From: Erigeron canadensis
Lineage: Eukaryota; Streptophyta; Magnoliopsida; Asterales; Asteraceae
Length of the DNA: 64,000 bases
Direction of reading: 5' to 3'
Assembly: GCF_010389155.1 (NCBI RefSeq)
Contig: NC_057765.1
Span: 20,416,270 to 20,480,269, forward strand
The notes beneath the pieces were generated by a model that saw only the letters and a list, made by a program, of their open reading frames with translations, made no database searches and was not told the origin of the DNA. The translations under genes and the position numbers were made by a program. This document shows positions 21,556 through 33,395 of the stretch, one piece after another. Each line of letters opens with the position of its first letter. Positions within the stretch are counted from its first letter, which is position 1.

Positions 21556-24447
21556 CTTATTTTGTTCTTGATACATTCTTGAAAAACAAAATAGAGAATT
21601 TGAAAAGACAAAAACAAAATACAAAAATAGAAAATTTTGAAATATTCCAAAAAGATTTTCTTTATTTTTTTTAGTGGCTTACATATGTTATGTATGTAAC
21701 CCGGGCTTCATAGTTTTATTTATATCTTTGTGGTTTACATGTACTCTGTATATAACCCGTGCTTAAATGATTTATTTATTACTTTATGGCTTATACATAC
21801 TCTGTGTATAACCCGTTCTTATAAGTTTTTATTTATTTCCAAATGTATTATTTTTCCCGTCAAAATATTCTTTCACTCTCAATTGTTGATATGAGAAGCG
21901 AAGGATTGAACGCCTTTGTGTACTCCCTAGTTGTCTCATCTTGAACAATTGATTGAGTCAAATTTGTGCTTCAATGTTTTCATTTGCATCCAACTTGTTG
22001 ATGTAAGATGCGAAGGATCGAACGCCTTTGTGTACTCCCTAGTAGTCTTACTATGAACACTGGTGTTGACGCAAAACTTTGTGTTTCTTAAAATCTTGTT
22101 CACTTTTAGACTCTCAAATTTTTCTGTATATATCACAACAAAGATTTTATTCTGTTTAATTTCACAAAAACCAATTTTTGCTCTACCTTTCTATGACAAA
22201 CATTTTTGATCTACCTTTGCATAGATTAAGGGGGAGTTTGTGATTTCAAAATATTCAAAACTTCAAATGTGTTTTCAAATCATTTTGATAGACACATTTG
22301 ATGATTTTCAAATGATTTTTCATCAATTGAAGTTCGGTGTTTAGTTTGCACATGAGCGATTCATTCACTCCATGAACTTCATCATCGCCGATGAGTTCTA
22401 ACCTCGGAGTATTCACTTCTGTCATTAGTGATGATGGTTTCATGCAAATAGGATGGAGGGAGTAAATCGAAAAGTGAGAGGTTATGGTGATATGTTTTGA
22501 GAAAAGGGTTAAAAGAAATGATACCCTTCCCTAAAACTCTCAAATCGCCGGGTACAACACATTTCTATCGGATGTCATTTGTTGATATCTTGATAAAGAC
22601 TTCATGGACCCAGTGAAGCGATGCACATCTTTACCTAACCACTCAAGTGTTTCTTAACAAATACTTGTTTCATTTCTCACAGAGATTTTTCACATTTCTA
22701 TTGACTCTTCATTTGGAAGATGTTGATATTGCATAAGGGCGACATTCTGCTCCAGTCCCCGACTTCATTTGATCACATTGTGTCTAGAACTATCGTGCTT
22801 GATCATTCATTTGATCATTTTTCATTTCTTGAGACACATTCTAGTCATATCTTTGTGATATTTTTGCTTATTTATGTGATATAGCTGGAACATTTGTAGT
22901 GATATCTTAATTGATATTCCACGATGATCAAATGGAAATCCTACCAATGCTAATATCTTTTCCAACGTTGAACGTAGGTCTCATAATTGCACTAATGTAA
23001 TTTTTGAGTAAATGAGAATTCTATCAGTGACCTCGGATGTTACCTAAAAGTCTTTAAGGATAATAGATTGTGGTTATCGAACGCCTTAGGTGACACTGAC
23101 CCTGATTTATATTCTTTGAAGCAATCTCGTAGTTGAAAAGCTACAAGAACGAACTATGTTAGAAAATTTGCTTTGTGCATATTTCAATGATACATAGGAA
23201 ATCCAAAAATTGTCATACATTTCTATTGGTCATTTCATTAATCCTATTGATTTTTGAACATGTTAATGGATCATCCTTATCCGATCTTTCATTTCTCATC
23301 TCACAAACACAAAAACCACCAACACCATTCTATAACGTTTGTACCAACAACTTCATCCTTACATTTTAGTTACCCTTAGGATTCTTTGGGTTGGGACTAT
23401 TGGTTTGGGTTGATGTGTTGATGTTTGATATTTCTCCATGCAAATCTAGTTTTAACTTGTGATATTTCTTTTCGTATTGTATCAATCAATGTTTGCATAA
23501 TGACATTGGTTCCCAACTTCGTCATTATGAGGGGGAGAAAAACATTATGATTGATTGAGAAAGAAAAATTTTGAGCTTGATTTGTGTAAACATGGAGTTA
23601 GTAAGAAGGTTGTAGTGAGTGTATGGAGGTTACGGATAAAAGAAAAGAGAGAATATTTAGTGTATGGGATTGATGGGAAAACTTGCAATTAATGGAATTT
23701 CAGTCAATTGAGCTCAGATTTTCAGATTTGAGTTGTTCAATTTCATAATTGAGTTCTTGACTTGAAAAAGATAATTACAAAGATAAGGATATGATGTCCA
23801 AAAATGCTTCAAAATGCTTACACTCATGAATTGAGGGGGAGCATGATTTTTCATAAGAGATTTATTCAAGTTTTGTTCAAAAGTTTACTCTCCAAAGTGT
23901 TTAAGTCAAAATGACAAAGATCAAAGCTACAAAAAGTTGAAAGATTGTTTGGAAGATTCAAGACAAAGAAGTAAAGCTTAAAAAAAGTCTTCATCAACAT
24001 ATTTTATTCAAGATCTTCAAAGTCATACAATAATAACTTGATCAAAGAAGCTCCAATGCATATATCAAGGGGGATAGTACAAGTTTTTGATGCTTCATTT
24101 TGATACTTCATTCCAAGAAAACAAGTTTTCATTCAAGAATCGAAGATTGAAGAACCAAAGCCAAATTTATACCTTCCGCACTTCAAAAGACAACTCTGAT
24201 TCATGGTTCAACAATTTCAAAGTCTCTAAGATTCATTCATCTTATTCTCAGTTCAAAAAGAACATTGAGAATGTCATCATGTTTTAACTTTGAGAAGTCC
24301 AAGACCAAGATTGATTCTAGCTCTCCAAAGATGATGAGAAAGCTTTGAAGACTTGTTTCATCACACCAAATTGTCTTCACCACCGGGCTCATCAACTTCA
24401 TTCCTGCAACGCAAAATAACACGTACTTCATTCATTACAATATATCA
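21556..24447 (+). other. Long 3' noncoding tract of element C
   Basis: About 2.9 kb without a supported gene, collinear with B 1308-3892 and H 60693-63308. It holds the hairpin array (21676-21814), two copies of the GAACGCCTTTGTGTACTCCC block (near 21907 and 22020), and several PPT-like runs (near 22232, 23531, 23836 and 24069) in addition to the PPT next to the LTR. Confidence 0.75.
21676..21814 (+). repeat. Array of three post-pol hairpins in C
   Basis: Sense-strand hairpins at 21676-21702, 21732-21757 and 21788-21814. The first and third have the layout GGC + 7-bp stem + 7-nt loop + stem + CCC. Stems are TTACATA/TATGTAA (first) and TTATACA/TGTATAA (third); the middle one is imperfect. They start about 120 bp after the RNase H stop, as in B and H. 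Confidence 0.78.
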
Positions 24448-24460
24448 CTAAGGGGGAGAA
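24448..24460 (+). other. Polypurine tract of element C
   Basis: ACTAAGGGGGAGAA directly before the 3' LTR. Confidence 0.9.
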
Positions 24461-24782
24461 TGTTAGAAATCCAAAAATAGTGATAAATTGTAATTTAAGT
24501 TAGTGGACTTATTTGTAGTTAAACATGGTGAAATGATTTCTAAGGTTTAGGGACTAGGAGTGTTAATTAGCCTAATTGTATAGTTGAAGTATAAATAGTC
24601 CCTTAACACCTTAGAAATCATAACTTTTAACAACCATTACATTTTTACACATACTTAATACAAGATCCGTTCCTCTCTCTCTCTCTCTCTCTAGAAATCA
24701 CACACACTAAACACACCAAGAACACACACACTTGATCCGCCATTGTTGAGATCGAATCCAGAGCAGAAATCGTGTTATATCA
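24461..24782 (+). repeat. 3' LTR of element C
   Basis: 322 bp, TGTTAGAAATCC...GTGTTATATCA. It is the reverse complement family member of the B and H LTRs. It includes a CT microsatellite at 24672-24692 (GA in B). Confidence 0.94.
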
Positions 24783-24878
24783 TAAGTTGTTCACTAGTCT
24801 TCACATAATTTCTAGACAAATCTTCAGAGGGCTCCAGTAGTTACGTCTGGAGCGAGTCCAGTAAATCCGGACCTAACA
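24783..24878 (-). mobile_element. Remnant K': end of a family 3-like LTR
   Basis: Short segment between C and F. Its ACAAATCTTC...CTCCAG...CCGGACCTAACA pattern resembles the outer end of the L LTR (about 54680-54757, ending ACTGGTCCTAACA). If so, C inserted into the 5' LTR of a minus-strand family-3 relative that itself sits in F. Similarity is modest, so this is tentative. Confidence 0.5.
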
Positions 24879-26710
24879 CAATACAACAAGTTACTTAGCA
24901 AAAAGGCAACCTCCACTAGCTCACCCGCTGCCACTGAACTCAAGAAACTCAGTGAACTCATCTCTCTACTTGTCACTTAAGTCAAAAACCAGGCCAAAGC
25001 AATCAATGCCTTGGAAAAGCAGCTGACTGATCTTCTTACTCCTCCAGCATCATTCACAGAGGAAGATCGTCAGAGGAAAATTAATTTGGAGAAGCAAGTA
25101 GGAGAAATTAAGAATCTGCTGGTTCAGCTGGTGAACCAACACTCCAAACAGGCAGCAAGTGTGGAAGTTGCTATTGATAATGCAACTTCCAAGGGGGAGA
25201 AAGTTGATGAAGCGGTGAACAAAGCTGTTGGTCAGATCTATGAGGAAGTTGCTGAAGAAGTTCTAGGAACCACTGATGATATGGCAATTGTGACAAAGAG
25301 TGTCTAAAAAGAAAGTGAAGTTCCCCCTGCTGGTGCTAAGGGGGGAATACACGTTAATGTTGATGAAGTCCCTGCTGTGGCTGAGGGGAGGAGACAAATT
25401 ATAGTGGCTCATGCTCAGGGGGAGCAGCCTGAACAAGAGATTGACCCGAATGATCCCCAAGCCGTTAAAGCAGCGTGGGAAGTTGGTTTTGCTAGAGAAA
25501 TGGCAACAGATAGATCAAGGGAAATTCTGCGAGTTTTTCACAGACGCTTTCTCAACAATGTTGTTATCACCCCAATGACTGAAGCTCAACGTTAGAATTT
25601 GGCCAGAATCCAACACAAGAGACCTTCATCCTCTCTTTCCGCTGCTCAATTATCTATTCAATTGCCAGCAGGTCATCACCATCAGATGATTAATATACTG
25701 GCTCTGACTGCTGAAGGAAATACACAAGAAGAGGCAATCAAAGAGCTGGATAGAATAAAAAAAATCAAGAAAATGAAAGGAAAAATCTTGAATATATCAA
25801 GATGCTGCTGCTTCTTGAAAAAGATCAATTGGATGGTGAACATAGAATGTTATTGAAAACTGATGGTACTGAAGCTCTATATAAGCAAAAGCATGCTGAG
25901 GTGGAAAAACAACTAAGTGAGAAAAGAGCTAAGTTCGAAGAAGAAAAAGCTAAGTGGCTGAATTATATGGAAACAAGGAAAAGGCCACAGGAAATTGTCG
26001 CTGCTCTAGCCTTTCGTGCTGAAATGAGTTTAAAAACCAACTTGAAAATCTTAAGAGATGGTGCTGACATGCCAATTACCCTTAAAGGGGTCAGACCAAC
26101 TACTCTAGGCGCCTCTGAGTGGTTTGAAGTTCATATGCTGGTAAACGATAAGAAGGCTGTCAGCTATGCCCATCTTTAAAAGATGCTCAGGGAATATTTT
26201 GAAATGGCCAGGGAATATGAAACAAAGTTCAGAGCTAACCTTCCCATGTTGAGACAAGTGTTCGGAACACCAGCAGCCATCACCTCGTCAGCTGGCAAAA
26301 GACTACAAAGAAAAGTTGTTTATCAAACCATGATAGTTAACCTTCCTCCTATCTCTGGTGGCCTATTAAACACCAGACTCCCTTCTAGAAGTTTCTTTGA
26401 AGAAGGGAGAGTAATGGAGAACCCTGCAGGCATTCTTTTTACAAATTTCAGGAATGATCAGCTATTCTTCAGGCTGGCTGAGATTGGTAAGGCCTCCACT
26501 GGAATTTTGATAAGCATAAGGAAAAGGTGTGCTACAATGACCAACAACAGATTGTTTAGTGGTACGATTGATAAAGAGTTACTGAAGCCACACAGAAGAG
26601 AAGATCCAGTGTTGAGAATTGCTAAACAAGAAGATATATGGGAAATTGAGGCTACAAATCTGGAGATGTCTTATGATTATCATGTAAATGCTTTATGTGT
26701 CAGCATTTAA
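24879..26710 (+). pseudogene. Extra ORF (post-pol) of element F
   Basis: About 600 codons of broken coding sequence homologous to the 57300-59155 ORF of G. Order: a coiled-coil start (ATELKKLSELISLL, NALEKQLTDLL), an acidic Glu/Ala region, a helical Lys/Glu block (KQKHAEVEKQLSEKRAKFEEEKAKW), a conserved ASEWFEVHMLVNDKKAVSYAHL block, then SRSFFEEGRVMENPAGILF and DPVLRIAKQED. Stops are at 24978, 25304-25306, 25593-25595 and 26177-26179, with a frameshift near 25770. The function is unknown: no transmembrane segment or enzymatic motif is seen. Several GGGGGAG runs are embedded (25194, 25420). Confidence 0.8.
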
Positions 26711-26793
26711 TACTTAAAGATGATATATAAGACATCTTTCTATATTTCTCATATTTTCTTTTAAGTCAAAGTTACTCAGCAAGTCTTCTCAAC

Positions 26794-26806
26794 GAATGGG
26801 GGAGAT
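26794..26806 (+). other. Polypurine tract of element F
   Basis: GAATGGGGGAGAT directly before the LTR; the same arrangement is found in G. Confidence 0.88.
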
Positions 26807-27481
26807 TGTTGAGTAAGGGATTCGCTGACCAGACTTGGTCGCTGACGTTTGTCGTCAGCGAGTCAGTAACTCTTGTCAGCGGGTGGTTTCCTTTCCAAAT
26901 TATGAGTCAAGGCGGGAAGAATTTGAATCAAAAGAAGATAAAAAGTCACATGGTGGTTCCTACAACTGTAACTTACCTTGTATGGCAAAGGTACTGTTGG
27001 GACCAAAAGAAAGGTTGTCTCTTTCATACCCGTTTTGGTAAAGAGGACAAAGGCTCCTAGTTTCAAGTACAATGATCCAATGAAGTCTCGACAACCACCA
27101 TCAGTCTCTATCAAGAGTATGTTGTGTTGCCGTAGTTTCTCCCTATATAAAGCAACACAACCGCATCTAAAACACTTTGTGTTTGTCACCATAAAGTGTG
27201 TCACTCAATTGTATTGTAAAATTGTTTAAGTTTTTCTAGTTAGTTTTAAAAAACTTAACAATTGTAGTTTCATGTATTTTTTTTGTAAGACAAGTTGTAA
27301 TATCGACCATGTATTGAATGTTTAATTAATGATATATATAGTTAGACTTGCATAGATTTGTGTACTTGAGTATTACTTTTGTTCTTTTTTTTTACTTATT
27401 ATCATTTACTTCTTGTCTAGTTAATTAAATAAAAGTTGTGTAAATCGTGGACTGTCAGAAACATTATACAAAGCATAGACA
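26807..27481 (+). repeat. 3' LTR of element F
   Basis: 675 bp, TGTTGAGTAAGG...AAGCATAGACA. It matches the G LTR (56505-57189, 685 bp) in the opposite orientation, including a shared CATACCCGTTTTGGTAAAG block and a similar end. Confidence 0.88.
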
Positions 27482-27660
27482 ATACGGTTATTGGAGTCAA
27501 CTAATTTTGTCAGTCGATTGACACTGTAATTTAAATAATATGTTTAAGATAAATACTAATTTAAAAAATTAAAATTTAGGTGGCGATATATTTAGTTAAA
27601 TATTTATTAGGGATTTTTATAGTATTTCAATTAACATCAATCAGGAAATAAGTAAATTAT
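27482..27660. other. Short AT-rich stretch, nothing recognised
   Basis: About 180 bp between the F LTR and a TGTAACATCCCG start. No ORF, repeat or motif is recognised. Confidence 0.6.
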
Positions 27661-29505
27661 TGTAACATCCCGAACTTTTTATTTAACGGTTAACTTGAGT
27701 TATTAAGTCAACACAACGTGTTCGTTAAATCTCTAGAAGATTTAATGTTTGTGTGATTAATGTGCAATATGTGTAAGGTTTTAAACCCTTAATAATTCAT
27801 GTGTTAATGTGTTTAGGATGATTAAATGTGATTAAAGTGTTAGTAAGTATTCCCGTTAAGTCGTTTAAGCCTTAGATGTGAAGATGTAAAGTTGAGGGAC
27901 TTAAGTGTAAGCTTTAGAAAGTTGGTCCAGATGATTAGGGTTACTTTAGCCCTAATCATAATCAAAAATATCAATTGTTGGCCTCTCCAAACCGTTCCCC
28001 CTGCTCTCCATTCGGTTCCTTTGCAAAATCCTTCGAAACGTGTGATTTCGAGTGTGTTATTAAGGTATAATAACATTGTTTAATTACTGGTCTAGGTCAT
28101 TAGAGGATCAACTGATGTCAAAAACGGTTGCAAATCAAGTGAATGTTAATGGATGTTTTCATAGCATCATTAGAATGTTAAAATGATAAATTTTAAATTT
28201 TAAAGGTCGTTCATAAGGTTTGGGGCCGATTGGGTGGTGTTTGGTTATGATTCGGGTCGGTTTGGTGCGAAAAGGTGATCTGCGATCTGATCTCGTCGAG
28301 GGGGAAAAAGGCCCTTGTCGAGATCAAATGTCAGTAAGGTTGGAGGGCTGGATGATCTCACTGAGATCAAAATTACCCTTGTCGAGATCACTGTACAGTC
28401 TCAAAAAGTATCAATTTTGATATGTGTATAACTCTCAAACCGTAACTCCGTTTTTAACAAATAAGCTATCCACGGAATCGTAAGAGAGTCTACTTTCTAA
28501 TGGTAATAGTTTTAAAAGAATATGATGATGTCAAGTTTCCAGAAAGGTAATTTAGTGAGTGAATGTCGAGTTTGGTTGAGTTATGTAAGCCTTAAGTATT
28601 AAACGAACCTCTGATGCATCAAACATTGTGACGAGTCATGTTTATAGGTATTTAGACTTGAGTCATGACCATAAGTGAGTGGGTACTTATTAGCTCATTA
28701 TGTCATTTAATGATTATAGGTAGTCGGAAATACTTGCAAAGCTCGGCAACTTACGTTATCATTTTATACGCTTCTACGAGGTAAGATAACATCTTTTATC
28801 ACCTGGTGGTACAACAAAATACGTTTTCATAAGTAAAACCTTCCAAACATTTATGTATGATTGAAAGTAAAGTAAAGGGGATTATGGGAGGTTGATATGG
28901 GATATGACGATTACCTTTCTATGATGAATGACATATATATGCAGGTTGCAAAGGCATAAGGTAAGTTCTCATATTATGGAATGATGAAATGCTTATGAAA
29001 TGTGAATATGATATGATGCCATGTTTATGTTATGTGATCATGATACGATGTTATGCTTAAACTACATGATCATGATGTAATGATATGCTTATGTAAAGTG
29101 AATATGTAATGATGACATGATTATGATAGGTGATTATGGAATGATGTTATGATTATGTTATATGATCATGAAGTGATGATACGTTTATGGTAAGATTTCA
29201 TGTGTGGCTTGATCACCTAGTCACTAGTCCTTTGATTAGGATTTCCATGTTCACGTGCACGTTAAGGGCCCTAAAGTAAAGATGATATGTGATTAACTTA
29301 GGTGAAAGTGTAGCCTACGTTAAGATAAAGTAAAGATAAAAGTGATTAGTTTAGGTGAAAGTGTAGCCTAAACTAATATAATAAAGAAGTCTCGAGCATA
29401 TGTAAAGTTTTGTTAAGCTTAACCCGTGCTAGTTGTAAAACTAGTGCTTATGTGGTCACTTGAGTTGCTCCTTGTGTAATAGTTAGGTTTGTTTATTCCG
29501 GGTGG
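27661..29505 (+). mobile_element. Probable gypsy (chromovirus-like) LTR fragment
   Basis: Starts TGTAACATCCCGAAC, a typical start of long plant gypsy LTRs, and runs about 1.8 kb with no gene. It contains repeated GTCGAGATCA stretches near 28280-28390 and a minisatellite at 28978-29190. A repeated GGTGAAAGTGTAGCCTA occurs at about 29302 and 29353. The right end meets the truncated 3' end of L at about 29505 with no LTR end visible, so it is probably partial. Its orientation and even its class are inferences. Confidence 0.42.
28978..29190. repeat. Degenerate ATGATG/TTATG minisatellite
   Basis: About six imperfect units of 35-40 bp built from GAATGATG, TTATGCTTATG and TGATCATGA. It lies inside the putative gypsy LTR. 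Confidence 0.8.
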
Positions 29506-29510
29506 AGTAA

Positions 29511-32500
29511 CTAACCACCAATGCGTAAATGCATAAACGGTTTATTCAGTTGGAAATGACTTTTCAGAATCCCTTCAACTCTAACTTCCTTGGCCTTCTC
29601 CACTGATATGTCAAAGTTTCTGGCATCATACTCAGCTTCATCATCAGGATAGTCTTTGTCCAGATGGATTTCAATCATATCATTTACCAGTCCCACTATC
29701 CTTGGGTCACTCTTGACCTTCCTGAATTGCTCCAGTGAGATGCCCAACAGATTGGCATCATTTACATCTAGTATGCCCAATCCTTGCAGTTGAACCCTTG
29801 AGACCAGCAAAGTGGCTTTCTTCTGTTTCTTTCTTTCATTTATAGCATTTCCAATTCTAACCAACCTCTTGCTGTCAGATTCAGTCACTGGAGGAAGCTG
29901 ATCAGGATTTCCAGTTTCCAATAGAGGTACATCAGTAGCCGGCTGGGCAGATTCATCAGTTGCAAGTGCCTTGCCCTTATACTTCTTCCCACTATTACCT
30001 AGATCCTCAAATTCTTCAATTATGTGCATACCAGCATCAGTAGTGGCAGTAACAACCAACTCTTTCCCAATACTTGAACCTGGAGTTTCAATATGAGTGC
30101 TGGGAATATGAACAGATCTTTCCCCTTTGGCAGCATCTAGTCCTTTTCTAATTGCTTCAAAATCTGAATGACTGGAGGGTAAGCGATCTAGAGGCTGCCA
30201 TTACCCCATGTTCTTGCACTCCTTGAAGACTCCACAAATCATGCAAACTGTCCTCCAAAGATGATTGACTTCTTGTGACTGGACCCAAACATTGCCATTT
30301 GTTTCATTTTTGGCCAGCCTGAATTGCTTTAAGTATTGTCAACTCATCTAGAGAGAGCCTAGTTGCACCAACGTCCTTCACAACTTCCTTATCCTTTTCT
30401 TTGCCAACTTCAGTTATCAGATTATGTATAGCGGTGGAGTGTTCAGACACCTTGCTGGCCAGAGTATCTAGACTGCACCTTAACTGATTGATCTCAGATG
30501 TAATGGGAGTGAGATCAACCTGGGGCACTGCAGTCTTGGTGATCTCAGACATCACCCTTTCCAGAAATTGTTGTTCTATAGCAGCCAAGGTTTCTTCTAT
30601 CTTTTGACCAACTGAAGTGGCCAACTGGTTACCAAGCTCGATCTCATCCAGACCAGATCTATCAATAAGCAACTTAACATGTCTTTCAAGCTCCTTCAAA
30701 TCAACCTCTGAAGATCAGACAGTTGTGTTCAGCAGGTTGGTAATTGAGGATGTGACCCCAGTTTGGGTAAGTGCAAAAGCCTCCCGTAAAGATGTTGGCA
30801 TTAGATTGGAGGAATTGACCAGCTCATTGAGCTTGTTAAATACCAACTCCTCATTTGCAGAGAACTTATTGATTCCTAGGTCAACCACTTTGACGTTTGT
30901 AATGTGTTCTTTCTGGTACCTGGAGAGGGACCTCGTATTCTTATCAAGTATCTTTTGAATATTCTCCACCCTTGTAAGAAGGTTTTGGATATCAGATTGA
31001 AAAGATACAAACTGGCTATCCAGTGACGGAAGGGAAGGTGTCACTGGACTAGTTCGAAAAGCTACAGGTACAACTGGAGGAGGTGTTACAAGTGTTCGTT
31101 CTCCAGATATAGTAGCACCAGTTGAGACAAAAGGAGTTGTTGAAGAAAGAAGGGGAAGAGATTCAAGTTGACGTACAGGCTGAGAATGCTCAGGTATGTA
31201 CGACGACGACGGTGGTGTTAGAATGTGTCTATTTCTAGGCACATTCATAGAAGATAGTAGTTGTTTGGAGGCGAATTGTGGAATTTCATGAAGTGTGGAG
31301 AAGTCAGGAGGTGAAACTGAAACTGGTTGAACTAGGGATTGATCAGAAAAGGAAGGGAGCTGATCATGTGTAGATGCATCAGCCATTTCCTCATCAGAAT
31401 GTGTCTCATCTGAATCCGAGGATTCAAGCTGAAACTCACCCACACTCATGCCAAGATCCATGAATGATAGGGGTGGCCGAACAAGCTGTTCAGGCTCCTG
31501 ATGACCAGTTCTAGTTGCCTGGATGGTTTCACCAGTTGGGGGATCCATTGCCGAAGCATCTTCTCCCTGGAAAGAGGTCACTGGTGCCTCAACCACAACT
31601 GCTCGATCCTCAGCTATAGTATCATGGGCTGTAGAGTCTAGAACTTCGATCTCTGGCTGTGACTGACCATAAACTTCGTCAGTTCATGCTTTAAGAGTGT
31701 CAGAAATATGGCTCTGCAAGTTAAGTGCTGACACGGACTTTAAGTTGGGCTGGGCTGACCCAATAATAACTTCACCACTTCCACCTACAGCAAATTCAAA
31801 AGTGGTTGCCCACTGTTCATCCCTTTGACTATCTCTAGCATCTTGTTGGGAAGAAACTGGAGGGCTGGGTATGGTACTAACGTTAGTGGCAAAATCTGAC
31901 TGTCTCCTAAGGTGCTTCCTCATTGTATGTTTTGCCTTTGGAACTACTTGGACACCTATTGGGAGGTCTCCAGGGTGAGAGAGTGGAGGAACTGAGAAGC
32001 TGGAGCTGGTGGGAAAAGACTGTTGCCCAGGTTCAACAACCGTCACAGTACCAGCAAACGAACTGATGGGTCCCTCATTATTTTGAGGCCCCCCCCAGTA
32101 GTCTTTCTGACTCACCTTGGATTGGTGCATCAGTTTTAGAGAATGCCAGCTGCATTCTACTTGGAATCTGGACCTCTCCAGGTGATGAGCTAAGAGAGTC
32201 CAAATTCCTCAGCATCTCTGGGACAATGTAAAGAGATTGAGTGTTGTGATAAGCATCACTGCCCAGGATCTGAAGAAAACATAATGACAAGTATCTGAAG
32301 AAGGGTATATACAATCCCCTGTTACCCTTCAGTTTTTGTACAAAACTACGAAAAAGAATCTCAGCAAAGTCCACTTTAAGGCCATTCCACAAGCAGTAAG
32401 CCATTTCTGCTTGTGTAGAGTTGATCTGGTCGAGTCCACCAGAGCCTCCTCCCATGCTCTCCACAAGATGAATGAAAAAGTATCTCCATTAGGGTGTGAG

Positions 32501-33013
32501 GCCCTTCATCATCATGGCACCGTTTGTCTTCAACACCCCATTCTCTAAACATTCCCTATTTCCCATGTCGAGGAGCACCTGGCGATAGTTTATATTCTGG
32601 GAGATGACTATTGAAGTCTCACCTTCTCTCCCGTAGTTAAGCTGCAGGGCATCTCTCACAGTATCCGCTGTGATGGTACACTCAACTGTTCCATCCTTGA
32701 GAGAGAAGGAGATGGATGAACAGTCATCAAAGAGTTGTGCAGTGTACCAGAATTCACATAAGTAGTCATGGTACAACTTGTGTGGATTGAGAGAAAAAGT
32801 CACACCAATAGGAGAATCCAGAAGGAAATGTTGGATTCTTCCGATGAGAGAATCGGTGACTTGAACCCCTTTCAAACTAGCCATGGGGTTATTAGGGTTT
32901 AATTTAATTAATTTTGCCTCAGGGGCACCATGTGCACGTTTGATTTGAGAAGATGGATTGTATGCAACAGTGAGCAGATTTATATCTCTGCTGCGAGAAG
33001 ATTTGGGAGCCAT
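29511..33013 (-). pseudogene. Extra ORF (post-pol) of element L
   Basis: About 1,150 codons in the pol sense, starting MAPKSSRSRDINLL at 33013. The N-terminal globular domain (33013-32120) has LCEFWYTAQLF, DTVRDALQLNYG, an in-frame TAA at 32489-32491 and GGLDQINSTQAEMAYCLWNG, and it aligns with the E extra ORF. A Pro/Ser/Thr-rich middle (32130-31040) follows. Next come coiled coils (SLDSQFVSFQSDIQNLLTRV; LERHVKLLIDRSGLDEIELG) and a C-terminal helical block (LGISLEQFRKVKSDPRIVGL). Breaks: a frameshift at a C-run near 32090, stops near 31681 and 30700, and frameshifts near 30300 and 30060. There is no signal peptide or membrane segment, so an envelope role is not supported. The function is unknown. 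Confidence 0.8.
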
Positions 33014-33395
33014 TTGATTATAGATAAAGAAAGAAATTGAAAATTTAGTAATTAGGGTTTTTGATAAGAAGCAGAGAGAAAAGAAAGTAATTTTTGATGA
33101 TTGGAATTGAATGAAGGAATGTGAAATGAAAGTAAGTATGTGAAAGTAAATACAGGGTATTTATAAGCTGGATTCACAATCCCAAAGAATAACCAATAAT
33201 ATTTTATTGTCAAAAATCAAAACTTTAGATATTTTGTTGAAAAAGAGTTTGAATTTTGAGCCAAAACATTCAATTCTTAGTGTCAGCATTAAATGCTACG
33301 ACAACATTAAGTGCTTCTTTTTACAACATGGTAATGACACGTCATGTGACAGTTGTAAGTGGGTTAAAACACTCGAGTATTATCACGTGTCACAC
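33014..33395 (-). promoter_or_regulatory. Candidate promoter of the L extra ORF
   Basis: Upstream of the 33013 ATG on the minus strand lies CTTATAAATACCC (TATAAATA at 33158-33165). It is followed by a pyrimidine-rich leader of about 140 nt with AAAACCCTAA (33052-33061). Upstream of the TATA are ACGT-core bZIP-like motifs: TGACACGTCA near 33334-33343 and a CACGTG at 33384-33389. This layout is that of an ordinary plant gene promoter inside a retrotransposon. Activity is inferred, not shown. Confidence 0.55.

Larger units (their letters stand above)
18520..24782 (+). mobile_element. Copia element C (family 1), 3' part
   Basis: Plus-strand family-1 element that begins here inside the GAG-pre-integrase domain, because element A interrupts it. 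The 5' part should lie left of the window. It contains integrase, RT, RNase H, a 2.9-kb noncoding tract, PPT and the 3' LTR. It is collinear with B and H but more decayed. All six in-frame stops identified in it are C-to-T or G-to-A changes compared with B. Confidence 0.93.
24879..27481 (+). mobile_element. Copia element F (family 4), 3' part
   Basis: Plus-strand 3' end of a family-4 element: a broken extra ORF, PPT and 3' LTR. The extra ORF and LTR match the minus-strand element G (56505-59155). Its 5' part, including pol, is not in the window. Confidence 0.85.

Noticed and set aside
24783..24878. 3' LTR of L displaced to this place
   Set aside because: Orientation and missing PPT do not fit. 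A 5' LTR end of another family-3 relative fits better, though the evidence is thin.
27840..28420. Short ORFs in the gypsy-like LTR
   Set aside because: Chance frames in noncoding repeat sequence with no motifs.
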